Positions 12,433 through 25,453 of a stretch of DNA of 64,000 nucleotides are shown here, one piece after another (the first letter of the stretch is position 1; each line of letters begins with the position of its first letter). The position numbers and the translations under genes were made by a program. The notes under the pieces were generated by a model. It was not told the DNA's origin and ran no database searches. It worked only from the letters and a program-made list of their open reading frames with translations. Origin of the DNA: Hyperoplus lanceolatus (Eukaryota; Chordata; Actinopteri; Uranoscopiformes; Ammodytidae); the NCBI GenBank assembly GCA_026929865.2, contig CM049416.1, positions 12,849,501 through 12,913,500 of the forward strand, read 5' to 3'.

Positions 12433-15400
12433 ATGAAGGGGCGAAACAGAATGGAGAAACGGTCTGATACCACGGGTAAGTTGCTAAGCTAACGTTAGCA
12501 AGCTAACAGTAGCTGCCGCCGAAAACGGTGGTCGGAAAATGAGAGCGAGCGTTGGCCATCTGTTGCAGTAAAGCGGCTGTTTGCTTTTAAGAACAGAGCA
12601 ACGCGCATATAGCAAAGTGTCTTCGGGTATTTAGACGCTGTTTGGTGGTTATCTGGCTCACTCGCTGCATCGGGGGTTGTCTACACTGCTTGGTTTAAAA
12701 TGAAACCGTCCTTCCCTCCGGATGTCCTGCTCGACCGTTCCATGCGTGTAACAACATCTACTATGTAATAACAGTAAACCGGCTCCCACAGGATCTAACC
12801 CCAGTTTAAATCTAACTATGCTGTAGTTTGGCGCTCGTTCTCTCTCTCAACGACTGCATATGCACACTACAAAACGTGCCCACTTTTCAACCTCTCTGCG
12901 GCTTATTCGCAGTGATCAGAGCACATCGTTTGCACTGCAGCGCCGCCTACAGGAGCTTCTGTCTCCACCATATACTCTCTCAATCCAAACCGCTTCTTCT
13001 TCTGCTACTTTTTCACATAAACACGAACATTTTGCTAACTCAGTGGTATTTTATTCTAAAGGAGAGGGAGATCGATCTTATAAGTTAATTACACAGCAGC
13101 AGTGAACACACAATTCATATAAACCCCTTATATACGTTCAAATTAAAGAATAACACGTTGTTTAGTAAGTCAAAACAATGGAAAGAGTAAGTGTGTTCTC
13201 ATGTGACAGTTAAGTTAAAAGATTGACTACAACATAATTTTTACGTTTGAGTATGAATGTAGTGTATGGGAGACACACTTTTCTTTTTTTGGCTGTAGTA
13301 GGTATAAACATGTTCATTCATACACTACACATTTAGAATACGGACCAAAAAGACAATGTTATGGAGCTTCTTTCACGCATCCTAACGCTTCCTATCTTTG
13401 TTGTGTTGTGCACAGGTGCCATTCCCCTGGCCTCCCTTCGCCTGATGGCGTCCCCTCTGCAGCTGACCTACTCATACATATGGCAGGTCATACGCCAGAG
13501 AAACGTCAAGCTGTACGGGAAAGTGGAGGAGTTTGTCACCATGGTGACGCAGATCGTTCCCGAACTCATGAGTTTCAAGCAGACTGCCCAGCTTGTCTTG
13601 GGGTTGAGAGCAAGGGTGAGGGTTACCATCTACTGCGCGCGCCCAAGTGTGTGTGTGAATATGTATGTGTGCCTTTGTGCGCATTGAACAGCAGAATGTT
13701 ATTTTTGTAAACAAAATACAAATATCTAAACCGTGAGTTTAACTTGGTATGGATAAAACCAATCCATGGTCCATACTTGAAAGAGCAAGAGTTCTCAGTT
13801 GTTAACTTCTATAATGGTATTAAAGGGCATTAAAGCTATGGCTTCTATATCTATGTATCCTTGAATGTACTGGTTAACCGCATTGGATATTCAGAATTTG
13901 TGCTCTCAAAATTGTGATTTTTGATATTGTGTTATCTCAAAACACCTTTTCAACATGTCTGAAAAACTTGATTCTTATTAGGAAAACAGATTAGTGCAAT
14001 TAAACTCTATGTTTATAATTTGTTTGTTTGTGTTAGGTTTTGATTTATGGTTTGTGGCTGTAATCTGTCTCTTGAACTTGCCTTGTAGATCATCTTGGAA
14101 ATGCTTCACAAAGAGGGCCCACCAGATTCCAGGGCTATTCAAACCCTCATAAATAAGTTGAAGGTCTCCTCATCTGCAGCGGTAAGAATGGAACTCATTT
14201 CTTCCTCTTCTGAGAAACATGAAAAATACATTCATACCCTCTTTAAACATGCCTTGTGTTTATTTCAATTCAGAACACAATCTTTTGTGTGAATAAAACT
14301 TACAGTTACAGTATTCCCTGTGTTACAGAAGGACTTGGAGGTGGAGAAATCTCAAACAAACTTCATGGTGCTGGTCCAGAATCTGCTTAAGAACACTGCT
14401 GAGAGGAAGCTCTTCTTCCAGGTATCCACAACTGTCTTAATGTGTTAATGATGTGCCATTAGACATAAGTCATTGGTTGCAATCACACAAAGTCACTCTC
14501 CATTTGAAATACACAATGGCAGTTCACTCAGATGTGGTAAAACAGGCTTTTTCGCTTCACTTGAATTTGACAACAAAAATGTGGGGGGGAAAACAACATC
14601 ACAATATGGTTAAACTTGTGCATATTTCTCCCTTTGCAGGAAGTGTTTCCTGTTCAGTACGGCACAAAGTTCGACACAGCACTGCAGGCTCTGATTGCAG
14701 GTCTGGTGTGCAAGATGGAGCAACTTCTTCCTGTTCCCAATCTCTCTCAGGTACACACATGTGCAGTCATTGTATTTTGGCTTTTTACTCTGGGTGGGCT
14801 ACCCTTTATCTAGTTAACCTTGATTTAGTGGCAAAATGCTTGAGCTAGGTACAGAGTCCCTTTCATCTCCAAAGTGTTTTGTAGTAAACATTTATAAAGA
14901 GAGCAAACTATTATTTTCTATAGCTCATTAATAACACATTACAGTATCTATGCATTTACAAAATAAAATGGGAGACATTTAGGTTAAATTATATTGTATA
15001 ACTGTCACCTTTCTACAACAGCCTTGGTGAGCTGTTAAAAGAGGCTTTATAAACTAGTGATGTATAATCTGTACAAAGAAATCAGAAATTTTACCATGCA
15101 TATTTCCAAGAGGTCAAATTTAAATCTATACTGCAAATTCATACATTATATCCATTTCTTGCCTCTCTACCTCAGCTTGGTTCCATGATCTCAACAGAGC
15201 CCATCTTGGAGGCGTGTGGAGGTCTGGTCCCCTCAACAGGGGACCTCAGGGCTCTCCTCCTGCACCAGCAGGCCAAGGGCCTCCTCAGTGTTAAAGGTAT
15301 ACTTTTATTCTTTTTGCGTGAACATATGATGACTCACACAGAGAAAAAAGAGAATAGTTAAAGACCTACTTCACCGGTGGAAATATGAAGGTGTATTGAA

Positions 15401-17317
15401 CTCTGAGATCCTATGTAGTATAAATGTGCAAACATTTTAGAATCGGTTCATCCTTGGCTGAGAAAAGGCAAAAAGAGTGTTTTATCTTCTCACTGTCTCT
15501 TGATTAGCAGGACAGCTGGGCCAAGGGCAGACTGAGGGAAGAAAAACCTTATTCATTATATTATAATAAGTGGCTCCGTATGGGTGAAGTATTCCTTTAA
15601 ATACAGTGAAAATTTATTTTTCAATTACTTCTCCATTTGTGCAGCTACCATCTCGACCTCAGTGGGCGACTGCGTGCTCACTTCACTGGCCTTTCGGCCC
15701 AAACCAGTAGAACCACCTCCACCACCAGAATCCCCAAAGCAATTGGAGGTCAACCTCAGCCAAGCAAGCCCCGCCCACATGAGTGACAACGATGACTTTG
15801 GAATGATGTCGGATGACTCTGACAGCCCGCCAGCCCCTGTTACTAGAGCACAGGGCAGAGGGCGATACAGTCATAAAGCAGCTCATAGCGTTGCTGCTAA
15901 GGGAAAGAGAGTTACAACAACAGTTCAGAAACATGTGGTGCAAGACAAGGCTGCTACACAGGGACAGCCTGCCAATACTCTACAAAGCAGAGCGGAAGAT
16001 GCAGCAGCAGAGAAACCAGAAGCACAGCTGCCCTTGAAAACAGTCCCTTTCAAGGTAGTTCCACTGCCGGTTAAACCTGCTTCCACGCCACAGAAAGGAG
16101 GCAGTGTAGCAACAACAGACGGTCAAAAGCCCAACACTCACAGAGTCACATTGCATCAGTGGGTATCTCAGATTGCCACCAACTCTCTCTCGCTGCCAGC
16201 CCTGCCACCACTTCCTCCGGCCAGGTTTGACGCAGATGACGACATGAAGCCGAGCATAAGAAGAAAAAAGCAAATCAAACCTCCGGCCGACAGATACACC
16301 TGCGGTGTGTGCGACAAGTCCTTCCCTTATCAGTCCAAGCTAATAGACCACGAGCGCATTCACACAGGGGAGAAGCCGTTCGTTTGCACGGCGTGCAACA
16401 AAAGCTTCCGGACCCAGGCGTTCCTCAACAACCACCTTAAGACCCACAGCACGGCGCGTCCTTACGCCTGCGGCCAGTGCGGCAAGTGTTTCATCAAACT
16501 GTCAAGCTTGACCAAACACATGATGGCCCACAGCGGCCAGAAGCCTTTCTACTGCAACATCTGCAACAAGGGCTTCACACAGTCCACCTACTTCAAAAGA
16601 CACATGGAGTGCCACACCAGCCAGATGACGTTCCCCTGCAAACAGTGCAGCAAAACATTCCCTACGGCTTTCAAGCTGTCCAACCACGAGCGCTGGCACA
16701 CCAGAGATCGCCCTCACATGTGTGAGCGCTGTGGCAAGAGGTTCCTCGTGCCCAGCCTGCTGAAGAGACACATGGGTTATCACATCGGCGACCGTCAGTA
16801 CCTCTGCTCTCAATGCGGGAAGACCTTTGTCTACTTGTCTGATTTGAAGAGGCACCAGCAAGACCACGTGCCCAAAGCTAAGATCCCGTGCCCCGTGTGC
16901 CAGAAGAAGTTCTCCAGCAAGTACTGCCTGAGGGTTCACCTGAGGATCCACAACAGAGAGAGGCCGTATCGCTGCTCCATATGCGAGAAGACCTTCACCC
17001 AGGTGGGGAATCTGAAGGTCCACATCAGGCTGCACACCAACGAGCGCCCCTTCAGCTGCGACGTGTGCGGGAAGACGTACAAGTTGGCGTCCCATCTGAA
17101 CGTCCACAAAAGGACGCACACGTGTAAGAAGCCCTGGACCTGTGAAACCTGCGGGAAAGGGTTCTCCGTCCCCGGCCTCCTCAAGAAGCACGAGCAGTTG
17201 CACTTGAGGGAAGCTGACCCCGAATTCGCTGCCAAGCGGAGACAGAGAGGTAAGCATAAGAAGCACGCCCTCAAGAGGAAGTTTGAAGAGGACGAGGAGG
17301 CTAGCGATGATTATTAA
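12433..17317 (+). CDS. TIN2 (TINF2)-like N-terminal domain fused to eleven C2H2 zinc fingers
   Basis: Probable nuclear DNA-binding protein of 777 residues. Exons: 12433-12475, 13416-13615, 14089-14181, 14329-14421, 14640-14750, 15176-15296, 15645-17317, all phase-compatible. Residues about 16-180 (SYIWQVIRQRNVKLYGKVEEF, split here as SYIWQVIRQRNV and KLYGKVEEF; then QLVLGLRARIILEML and VCKMEQLLPVPN) resemble the N-terminal TRFH-like fold of the shelterin protein TIN2. A low-complexity linker follows with a basic RRKKQIKP stretch. The last exon holds eleven C2H2 fingers at about residues 437-739; only the first linker is the classical TGEKPF. At about residue 355, FKVVPLP loosely resembles the F-x-L-x-P peptide by which TIN2 binds TRF1; this match is weak. 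The in-frame ATG at 12451 has a better Kozak context than that at 12433, so either could start translation. Mammalian TIN2 has no zinc fingers. A telomeric role is inference only. A polyadenylation hexamer lies at 18205. Confidence 0.82.
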
Positions 17318-18700
17318 TCAAAGAAATATTTTGTACTAAATAAGGGCGCTCCTGTCAGGGGTTTCAGGGCTAACGCCGAACACTGATATAATAGAAATTG
17401 GGCAACTCAAAAGTATTGGTATCAGAAATTGAGTAGCTACGAAATGTTGAAACTTCAAACCGTTTGATTTTCAAAGTTTTCATGTTTTGGGGGTTTGCTC
17501 CCTCGTGGTGATCAGGACGCCGTGATGGTTTGGGTAATTAATACATATTTTAAATGATGTTTGGATAATTATTTCTAATCACTGAATTTCAAGGCCACCA
17601 ATTATCAAGTTATAATTTGAGTTCTAATGGCTATTATCTGACTGAAGTCATAGCCCAGATTGCTGGAGCATCAAAGAGCTAGGTGGTTGTGACAAAATGA
17701 GTTTAGGTAATGAAGATGACTTAAGCTGTCACATTTTGAACCATAAGGTAGCAATAGAGTGTTTTTTGATAATTTCCTGGTCTGTTTTAGAGTTGTTGGT
17801 AATACTTTTACTGCAAAAAAACCTAGAATGGGTTACAATAAATATTTTCCAATTGTGCTTTTTTTTAAGACGCTACCTTAGTATAGCCAGCATTTAAAAG
17901 AAGAGCATCATGTTAACAATACAATAAACTATTATAATGCATGTGACCGTAGATACTTTGTCTGCTATGGAATAAAATGTTGTAGTGTCACTAGGAAACA
18001 TTTTATCTTTGTTACTGTAGCCTTGTGGGAATTGTAGTGCTTTGAAACTACTCCTACAACAAGCTTATTTTTTTATATGTAACCTTTATTAACTGTAAAC
18101 ATCCCTGCTACTTTTTTGTATAGACTGAAAAAAGCTCATTTGTGTTGATTAGCATTTGACTTTTAACCAGCAGTAGATGCAGTTGTGTTTCTCTAATGGT
18201 GTTGAATAAACACAAGAAAGACATTTTAGCTTGGACGCAGTTAACATTATGCAAATATGTCACAAGGTTGTGCAGTGAATTTGTATTCTTCCAATTACTT
18301 TTCCAGTTACCATATCTGTACTCAATATTCTTTTTGTCTGGTTTTTGATGTTTTACAGAAAAATAAATACACTTGGCAAATGATCATTGTGTTACTGGTG
18401 TGTGTGTCTTGTAAAAGTCGTTTTTGTTCCACTGCAGACTTGACCAAACTACCCAACATGAACTCTGAATATGGGACCTAAGGAGTTGTTAAAGTTAAGT
18501 CACTCAAGTTATCTGGGCATTTTTGAAAATACAAAGCCAGTAAAAACTTTATTACATTCTTCAAGTTACAACTCTTAAATACAAGAAAAAGGGGTGCGCC
18601 CTTAGCTCAGTAGGTAGGGCTGATCATTGTTGCAATGTTCATAATCATGCAACCCCAACCCCCGCCAACAGGTGACTCTCAACCGCAGAATACATTTTAG
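17318..18700. other. 3' UTR and intergenic stretch after the zinc finger gene
   Basis: AT-rich with no supported exon. AATAAA at 18205-18210 is a plausible polyadenylation signal for the upstream gene. A tRNA-like fragment near 18598-18625 (TTAGCTCAGTAGGTAGGGC) is probably SINE debris. Confidence 0.45.
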
Positions 18701-18920
18701 CCTAGATTAGTGACGATAATGAGCTAATTCAGGATAACTAAACTGATATCAAACAGTATCTTGATAACTGGAGCAAAGGAGGTGAAGAACTGAAGCTGAA
18801 AGATGAACAAAGCCATGAGGACCTGATCACATCAAACTGTATGTATGACAGCAAATCCCTGTTAGACACCCACAAATACATCTTGGCTTAAACACACCAC
18901 TCACATTCAGTATGAAAGTG

Positions 18921-21900
18921 TTAATGCTGAGACAAATCTTGAAACTCTTCTTTATTGCTTCTATGGGATGATAGGTGAAACTGCTCTTCATCCAGTCTCT
19001 CATTTTCCTCTGCGTCTTTTTGATCTGGTGTAATGTTATATATGTTTGTGTCCATTTTAGCATTGCTTATTCCTCCCAGCTGCCCCTTTTCAGACAGCCA
19101 CACAGCAAGGCGCGATACTAGTACAATAGCCCCAGTGGTGATGAGCACAATGGCAGTGCGGAAAGGGATCAAGCGGTATCGGTGGCCGTCCTCCTGTACC
19201 TTGTCCCACGGCAGTGGCAGCACATCGGGAAGGCCTATCAAAGGTTCCCCAACCAGACCTCTCAGCAGTAGAGCCAACACAAAGCCAAAACAGGCACCAT
19301 AGTGGTTTACCCACTTAGCTAAGTAGAAGATGCAAGTCACCTGGGGAGTCATCATTGAATACAAGACATCTGCACTGACGATCCAGAACAGGTGAACAGA
19401 CTTTGTTGTCATGGCCAGGCCAGCTCCCATCAGTCCACACATGAGCACTGACACTTTAATTGCCACAATTATCATTTTTTCTGATGCCTGAAATAGAGGA
19501 AAACCATTTATAAGCCATGAAATAAATACGCCAAAACAACAATTGATGTTCTTTTCTTTTTTGGGATTGTATGATAAAAATGTGAATTAATTAATTTGAT
19601 TGGCACACCTGTGAGGTGGGATGGATTATCTCAGCAAAGCAGTGCTCACTATCACACATTTAGACTGAAGATTTAGAATGAATTTTAGATCTTTAAGTCC
19701 ATCTCATGAAAAATGGGAGCAAAAACAAAAGTGTTGCGTTTATATTTTTGTTGAGTGTATATGAAAATAAATTGTATTTTTATTGTAATTAAACATTTAT
19801 TCAGTATTTAATCTGAATAACTATAATATCCAGTAAATACATATTATCCACAGTGCCACAGTATGGCTATTGGTCATGTAAGATGTTACCCGTTTGTAGA
19901 GGATGTTCTTGAAAATATTTCGGCCCAGTTGGGAGGCGGCAGACAGAAGTACAGAGTCGACGGATGACATTACACAAGCAGCGAGGGCTCCCATACCAAT
20001 CAGTGAGACGTAGAAGGGACACAGATGCTGAAGAGCAATCGGCAAGATGATGCCAGATTTGCCTTGTTCGTATGGGCTGGGTGAACCATAGGTGGTCTGG
20101 TTCCAATCTAACAGACATTGAGCACATGTTGTTAAAACATACATAAGAGTGGCAGGCATATTTATGAGTGGCTTTTGGTCAACTACTAATTGTACAATAC
20201 CATGGCCAAAGAACATTGCTCCTGTAGGATGTGAATTATTTTAAACATAACTGCGACCTTTGTTTCTCCTACTTATATAGCACTACACCAATGTTATTTT
20301 CAAGATAGACAGAGATAACTTAGATTGTTATAGTTACTGGTAGATGCGGACGCTGCTCCAATGATAATTGAAGGGATGCCAAGGATTGCGGTTAATACTG
20401 CTCCAACATAGCAGGTGATCTTAGCTTGGGCATCAGTAGGTGTGGACAGGACTCGCTGGTAGAAAGCCTGGTAGCAGATTCCCCCAAAGGACTTGGAGAG
20501 GAATAGAGAAAGGACTTCTTAGGTTAATGCAAGATAGTTCATGCAAGTTCAACATTAAATACATTATAATGTGCTTTATGTCCTCACAGTGTAGACTTTT
20601 AGTGGAACTGTCTCACTAAGACAGTTCAAAGTGTCCATTACCAGTAGCAGTATGTCCTCTATCCAGCGACCTGTGTCTTCCAGCTCCAGCTTGCCGATCC
20701 ATGGTTCCTGTTGCAGCCTGGTTACTGCAGCAGCAGTAATGTTAGCAGAGGAGGGGCTTGTCAGGATAAAAGGCACACAGAGCCACTGCAATAAGGAGGG
20801 AAAGACTTAAGCTGATAAGCATCAAACACGGAGTACAGCTCAGGTGTATATTTGCAAGTAGTTTACCATTTACCAACAGCATGAAAGAATAATTAAGGGA
20901 TCAATAAGGTAAAATTAATCCATCAAAAGGGGCACCAAAGGTCAGACCAACAAATTCCATGGCAATCCATCCTATAGTTGTGGAGGTATTCTTAGAACGT
21001 ACCAAAGTGATGTACAGACCGACAGATACACCAATACTGTAAAATGTTTGTACCAAGCCGAGAAACATGAAGCTAAGTTGAATGACATCAGTGTAGGCCA
21101 CAGAGTACAGTCCCCCCATTAATGTGTAGAGGATTGCCACAGCAGCAGAAATGCCCACAGCCAGCGTGGAGGAGACATCCATGACCACACTTATAGTCCC
21201 TCCTGGAACCAAAAACATAAATTCAGAGTCAAGATTTCGATCTAAAGATTTGTAATTAAGATTTGCAGATTTTGGATTAAATAATTAATCGTCTTACCCA
21301 GTGCACCAAGAACACATGCTATCCAGAAGATATCGGCAATGAGAGCAGGAATGAAGATAACAGCGGCTACAGTGTTGCCATATTTATTTTGAAATGGGTC
21401 CATGAGGGTGACATAGTTCTTTGACCGAATAGGTTTGACAAAGAAGAGTCCACCTGAAGATAGACAAACAGAAAACATTCTAACTTTAAATGTGCAGTAC
21501 CTTAACGACACATTTAATAATAATGAACGGACAGCAAATTGTTTGTAATTGAACACATCTTCCTCAGTTATTAATCACAACTCAAATGCCTTCATTTAAT
21601 GGTCACAAAGGTCCTGGCAGGGTACAATGTGACGAAATGCAGTCCATTGACAAATATACACTCTAAAAGTAACTTTTATTACATCAAACTTTACTGTGTA
21701 TTGTATATATGTACACTCACCGGCCACTTTATTAGGTACAGCAGTTCATTTTCTTGTTAACACATATATAACTAATCAGCCAATCACATGTCAGCAACTC
21801 TATGCATTTAGGCATGCAGACCTGGACGGGACAACTTATTGAAGTTAAAACTGAGCAACAGAATGGGGAAGAAAGGGGTTTTAAGTGACTTTCAACATGG

Positions 21901-23071
21901 CAATGTTGAGGGTGCCAGGAGGGCTGGTATGAGTGTTTCAGAAACTGCTGATCTACTGGGATTTTCACTCTAAACCATCTCTAGGGCTTACAGAGAATGG
22001 TACGAAAAAGAAAAAAATATGCAGTGAGCGGCATTTGTGTGGACGTAAAATGCCTCGTTGAAGTCAGAGGTCAGTGGAGGATGGGCATACTGGTTCGAGA
22101 TGATAGAAAGGCAAAAGTAACTCAGATAATCACTCGTTACAACCAGGGTATGCAGAATACCATCTCTGAACACAAAGCACGACCAACCTTGAAGCAGATG
22201 GGCTACAGCAACAGAAGACCCCATCATGTCAGCTAAAACAGGAAAATGAGGCAACAAGTCTCACAGGATCACCATTTGGACAATAGAAGATTGAAAAATC
22301 TTGCCTGGTTTGATGAGTCTTGATTTAAGTTGTGACATTCTGATGGCAGGTTCAGAGTTTGGCGTAAACAGCATGAAAGAATGGATCCATCCTGCCGTGC
22401 ACCATCAACCATGCCATGTTCAAAGTCACCTAAACCCCCTTTCTTCTCCATTCTGATGTTTGGTTTGACTTAAGTACATTGTCTTGACCACATCTAAATG
22501 CCTAAATGCATTAAATTGCTGCTATGTGATTGGCTGATTAGCTTTTTGTTTTTGTAAGCCTCAGAACAGGTGTACCTAATAAAGTGGCCGGTGAGTGTAT
22601 ATGCATATACAGTATATAGTTTCTCTGCGTATCAACGTGTTGTATCAAAGCTATTGAATTTGTCGTCACTCACCTAAAACTAGGTTCATGGCGCAGGAAA
22701 AGGGTGCGGTGGCCCACAGCAACCCCTTAGTTGGATCGTAGACCACTTCAGCATTACCCAAAATATAGCCCCCTCCCACCCAAGTGGCTGCAAAACATCA
22801 GGACACATGAAGGCAATGAGAGCAAAACAGGTCCACAAAAGACAGATCTCAAAATAAATGTCCTTGAGGAAAATGTTATTATTGTACCTGTCATAGTACA
22901 GATGCTGACCCAGATGTTGAGGTTGCGCCCCCCAACCATTGCAACTTCGCTGCGGTTCCCAGTGCACTTTTTCTCCTCACGTTTGGACTTCATTGAAGCC
23001 CAGATACCCGTGCCCAGTACGATCATGTAAAACACTCCAATGGACAGCAGTCCTAGCCAATTCACCGCCAT
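18921..23071 (-). CDS. slc5a7: slc5a7-like high-affinity choline transporter, copy A
   Basis: Member of the SLC5 sodium/solute symporter family closest to CHT1, which takes up choline with Na+ across the plasma membrane for acetylcholine synthesis. Eight exons (minus, 5' to 3'): 23071-22888, 22787-22674, 21453-21298, 21202-21054, 20785-20642, 20491-20338, 20107-19890, 19487-18921; 561 residues against 580 in human CHT1. Landmarks: [51 protein letters not shown] (the human glycosylated NQT is kept) and VMSSVDS. About thirteen membrane helices are expected. From recalled sequence it looks more divergent from human CHT1 than a typical neuronal orthologue, so it is probably a CHT1-like paralogue and substrate is uncertain. 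Intron 2 carries a decayed Tc1-like element. The 5' end faces a small conserved exon at 23263-23285 on the other strand. Confidence 0.88.
19598..19760. repeat. Copy-A-specific dispersed repeat fragment in slc5a7-like intron
   Basis: The stretch starting GGCACACCTGTGAGGTGGGA and ending TTTTTGTTGAGTGTA is absent from copy B, which has unrelated sequence at 34516-34877. It resembles the terminal part of a DNA transposon common in fish genomes (from memory, not checked). Boundaries are approximate. Confidence 0.5.
21712..22599 (+). mobile_element. Decayed Tc1/mariner-like transposon in slc5a7-like intron 2 (copy A)
   Basis: The ends are inverted repeats, CACTCACCGGCCACTTTATT on the left and its complement CCGGTGAGTG on the right, flanked by TA. 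The interior, read on the plus strand, holds broken transposase fragments such as [19 protein letters not shown] and [13 protein letters not shown], with frameshifts and deletions. Length of about 0.9 kb is shorter than usual full-length Tc1 elements. The same insertion is in copy B, so it predates the duplication. Not functional. Confidence 0.9.
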
Positions 23072-23262
23072 CTTAAGTGTTTCTGAAGAAAAACATTAAA
23101 AGAATTCATATGTCATGGTTATCTATATTTACTCTAAATATATTAGTTAATATAAACTTTAAAATGTTTAAAGGATATTCATTAGGTGCAATTTTGAAGC
23201 CTTTTTTTAGCCACGAAAACTGCATACAACTTGTGATCTGAGACTCTCATTCTTTCCAACAG

Positions 23263-23285
23263 GTTACTACATGTCATCCATCGAG
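23263..23285 (+). pseudogene. Duplicated first exon of the neighbouring gene (copy A)
   Basis: A 23-bp segment between an acceptor (TTTCCAACAG) and a donor (GTATGT) containing ATG TCA TCC ATC GAG. It is identical at 38393-38415 and 43566-43588. Only the last copy is followed by candidate downstream exons (45770-45926, 47055-47368), so this one is probably an orphan exon left by the duplication. It lies about 190 bp upstream of the slc5a7-like start codon on the other strand. Confidence 0.45.
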
Positions 23286-23457
23286 GTATGTTTCCTGGAA
23301 CTTCAAAGAAAAACGTTGTTCTTGATTCTTTGGAGGTTTAGACAGTTGAAATTGATTTACATTCAATGCATGTCTCAGTGTGCAATTATACATACAATCT
23401 TTCAAAACATTTAGAATCCACTAAGTTTTCTGAATTCGTACCGCTTATGAATCTGCT

Positions 23458-23764
23458 TGTTACGGTGACGACAGGCAGGCAGGCAAGCAGGACCCAAATG
23501 CAAGACGTTTCAAATAAAGGTAATTTATTGTCCAAAAAAAAACACAAAAACTCCAAAAAGGCAAAAGGCAAGGCACATGGAACGGACTCACCAACAGGTA
23601 CAATGCAAAGACACAGCACAATGACACACAGGGAGTAAAATACACACATAAGACAGGGTAGACAACGAGGGACAGGTCCATCACATTAGGGGAGGGAGCA
23701 GTAATCAAACTTGACAGGACATGGGGAGGAACAAGACAGGACAAAGACAGACCATGACAGTAGC
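23458..23764. mobile_element. Inserted repeat shared by copies A and B, absent from the third flank
   Basis: Begins TTACGGTGACGACAGG and ends GACAGACCATGACAG. The third copy of this flank (43372-43757) continues instead with unrelated sequence after GAATCTGCTT, so this block looks like an insertion in the ancestor of A and B. The ends are only loosely inverted. It has no coding content. Confidence 0.5.
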
Positions 23765-24379
23765 CTATAATTAATTGGGACGATTTTGTGATTGACATGT
23801 TTTTTAACCAATCAGATTTCGAGTTTTCCGAGTTGGGCGTATCATTTTACACGGCTAGGCCTTCTAGCTGGCCTTGTTGCAATCATGGACATGTAAAGAG
23901 GTTGCAATCGCAATTGGGAGGGAAAGTAGCCTACTTGAACTACCGCTAGCTAGCCGACATTACTTTCCATGGATAGAGGACTTTCGAAACATACAGCGGA
24001 TTACAGAGGAGAAGTGGAGTGGATTTAATGGCCAATTTACTGGGGAAGTTTTTTATTGAGAAAAGGACCATTTAAGAAATGCTGGACATTGTGAAGCAGG
24101 GTCGAACAACACGCAGCTAGCCGCAATGACCCAGCTGGATAAACGATCTGTGCGACACTTCCAATCAAAGACAGCAACCTATGAAAGGTAGGCCTGTAGT
24201 TGGCTCATTGCTAATTCTATTGCTGGATATGTCTGCTAGCCTACTTGCAACCGATCGCTGTCGTGTGTGGTGCTACGCTGGGTTTTCAAACCGGTGTTTA
24301 CTAGGAGCGGTGACCACAGGATGCGCTACGTGCGCTGCCAGTGCCATTCTGCTATTCATTCTATGACCCGCTAGTAGTG

Positions 24380-24754
24380 TAGCCTGGCTCCGCCCGCCCG
24401 CCTACTTCCGGCCAAATTTTTTTTTTCCCTTCAGTTGTCAGTCTGGGTGTACAGCCCATTTCCCAGTTTTGCCGGAGATTCGACAGCCGGTCCAATCAGT
24501 GAACAGAGCGAGTGGCTGAGAACGATGACGTCCAAGTTGCGCTCCAGTTTCAGTTGCCAGAAGCCGGCTCATGACACACGTGACAACCAAACGTTATGCG
24601 ATTGGTTGGCTAATCCAGAGTGGCACTGGGCAGATCCAATAGTTTTAAACTTTAACAGACACCCGCCTCCATGAGTGAACGTTTGCCAATTACAGCACTG
24701 CCAGACCTTCTGTACAAATGAAATGAAGTACGATGGTCTGGTAGCACCAGGCTA
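24380..24754. mobile_element. Copy-A-specific hAT-like non-autonomous element
   Basis: A 375-bp insertion with inverted ends TAGCCTGG / CCAGGCTA and a CTAGTAGTG direct repeat on each side. Copy B has the empty site with a single CTAGTAGTG (40504-40512). An 8-bp duplication is typical of hAT; the ninth matching base may be chance. No transposase. Confidence 0.85.
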
Positions 24755-25453
24755 CTAGTAGTGCGCTGCTTCCCAGCATAATTTTCCATATTAAAACGTA
24801 TGAAAACATGCAAATAGTGTTTGTTTTTCTAAGCTGCTGCTCTAAAAATGTAAACTAAATTGATAGACAGAAGATCTGACAGTTAGTTTCTATCCTGGCG
24901 CAGGGTCTGTGATTAAGCTGGTGTGTGTGTGTGTGTGTTTGACAAATTGCCTTGACCGGTAGTTGCTAGTGACTTGAGGCTGTTTTGAATTTGTTCTTGA
25001 TTATTTGGTCATGTCATGATTTAGACTACGTGGGGTCTTTTTGTGATGCAGCATCTTGTCAAGCTGTGTAGTGTGTAATATTAGTTGGCCTATGCTCTTG
25101 ATGGTTTAGTCAACATGTTTAGTGTCATTAGTGTAATTTAATTGTATTACACTTGTTAAAGGTTACTGTAACTACTGCAATCGGGTGGTTAATCCAATGA
25201 CAATAGCCGTGACGTCATCATGAAGTTATGTATTAATTTATTTTTCATTTCATTTTCATTTAACTTTTATTTATCCTCGAGAGACCAATTGAGGGGTTAT
25301 TAAGCGGTTTGATTTTCTGGATGATGACTCTGAAGGCCTAGGTATAACTTTCCTTTACTGTACTCAGACAATATCGGTGGAAGCATCAAACCCAGATTAT
25401 ATTAGAAAAGTAGACATTTTCAAAATATTGTTTCAAACATCATCACATCCTAT

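Noticed and set aside
14453..14848. 131-codon frame crossing exon 5 of the TIN2-like gene
   Set aside because: Different frame from the exon; the exon itself is explained by the spliced model.
16502..17266. 254-codon minus-strand frame across the zinc-finger exon
   Set aside because: Antisense shadow of the C2H2 coding exon; no splice or family support.
18598..18640. tRNA-like TTAGCTCAGTAGGTAGGGC
   Set aside because: Isolated A-box-like stretch with no B box or cloverleaf; probably SINE debris.
20901..21053. Continuation of the slc5a7-like frame after GGCTTG (also 36024-36176)
   Set aside because: Intronic read-through: GTACAA at that point is a donor, and the next exon (WLCVPF...) restores the known protein order.
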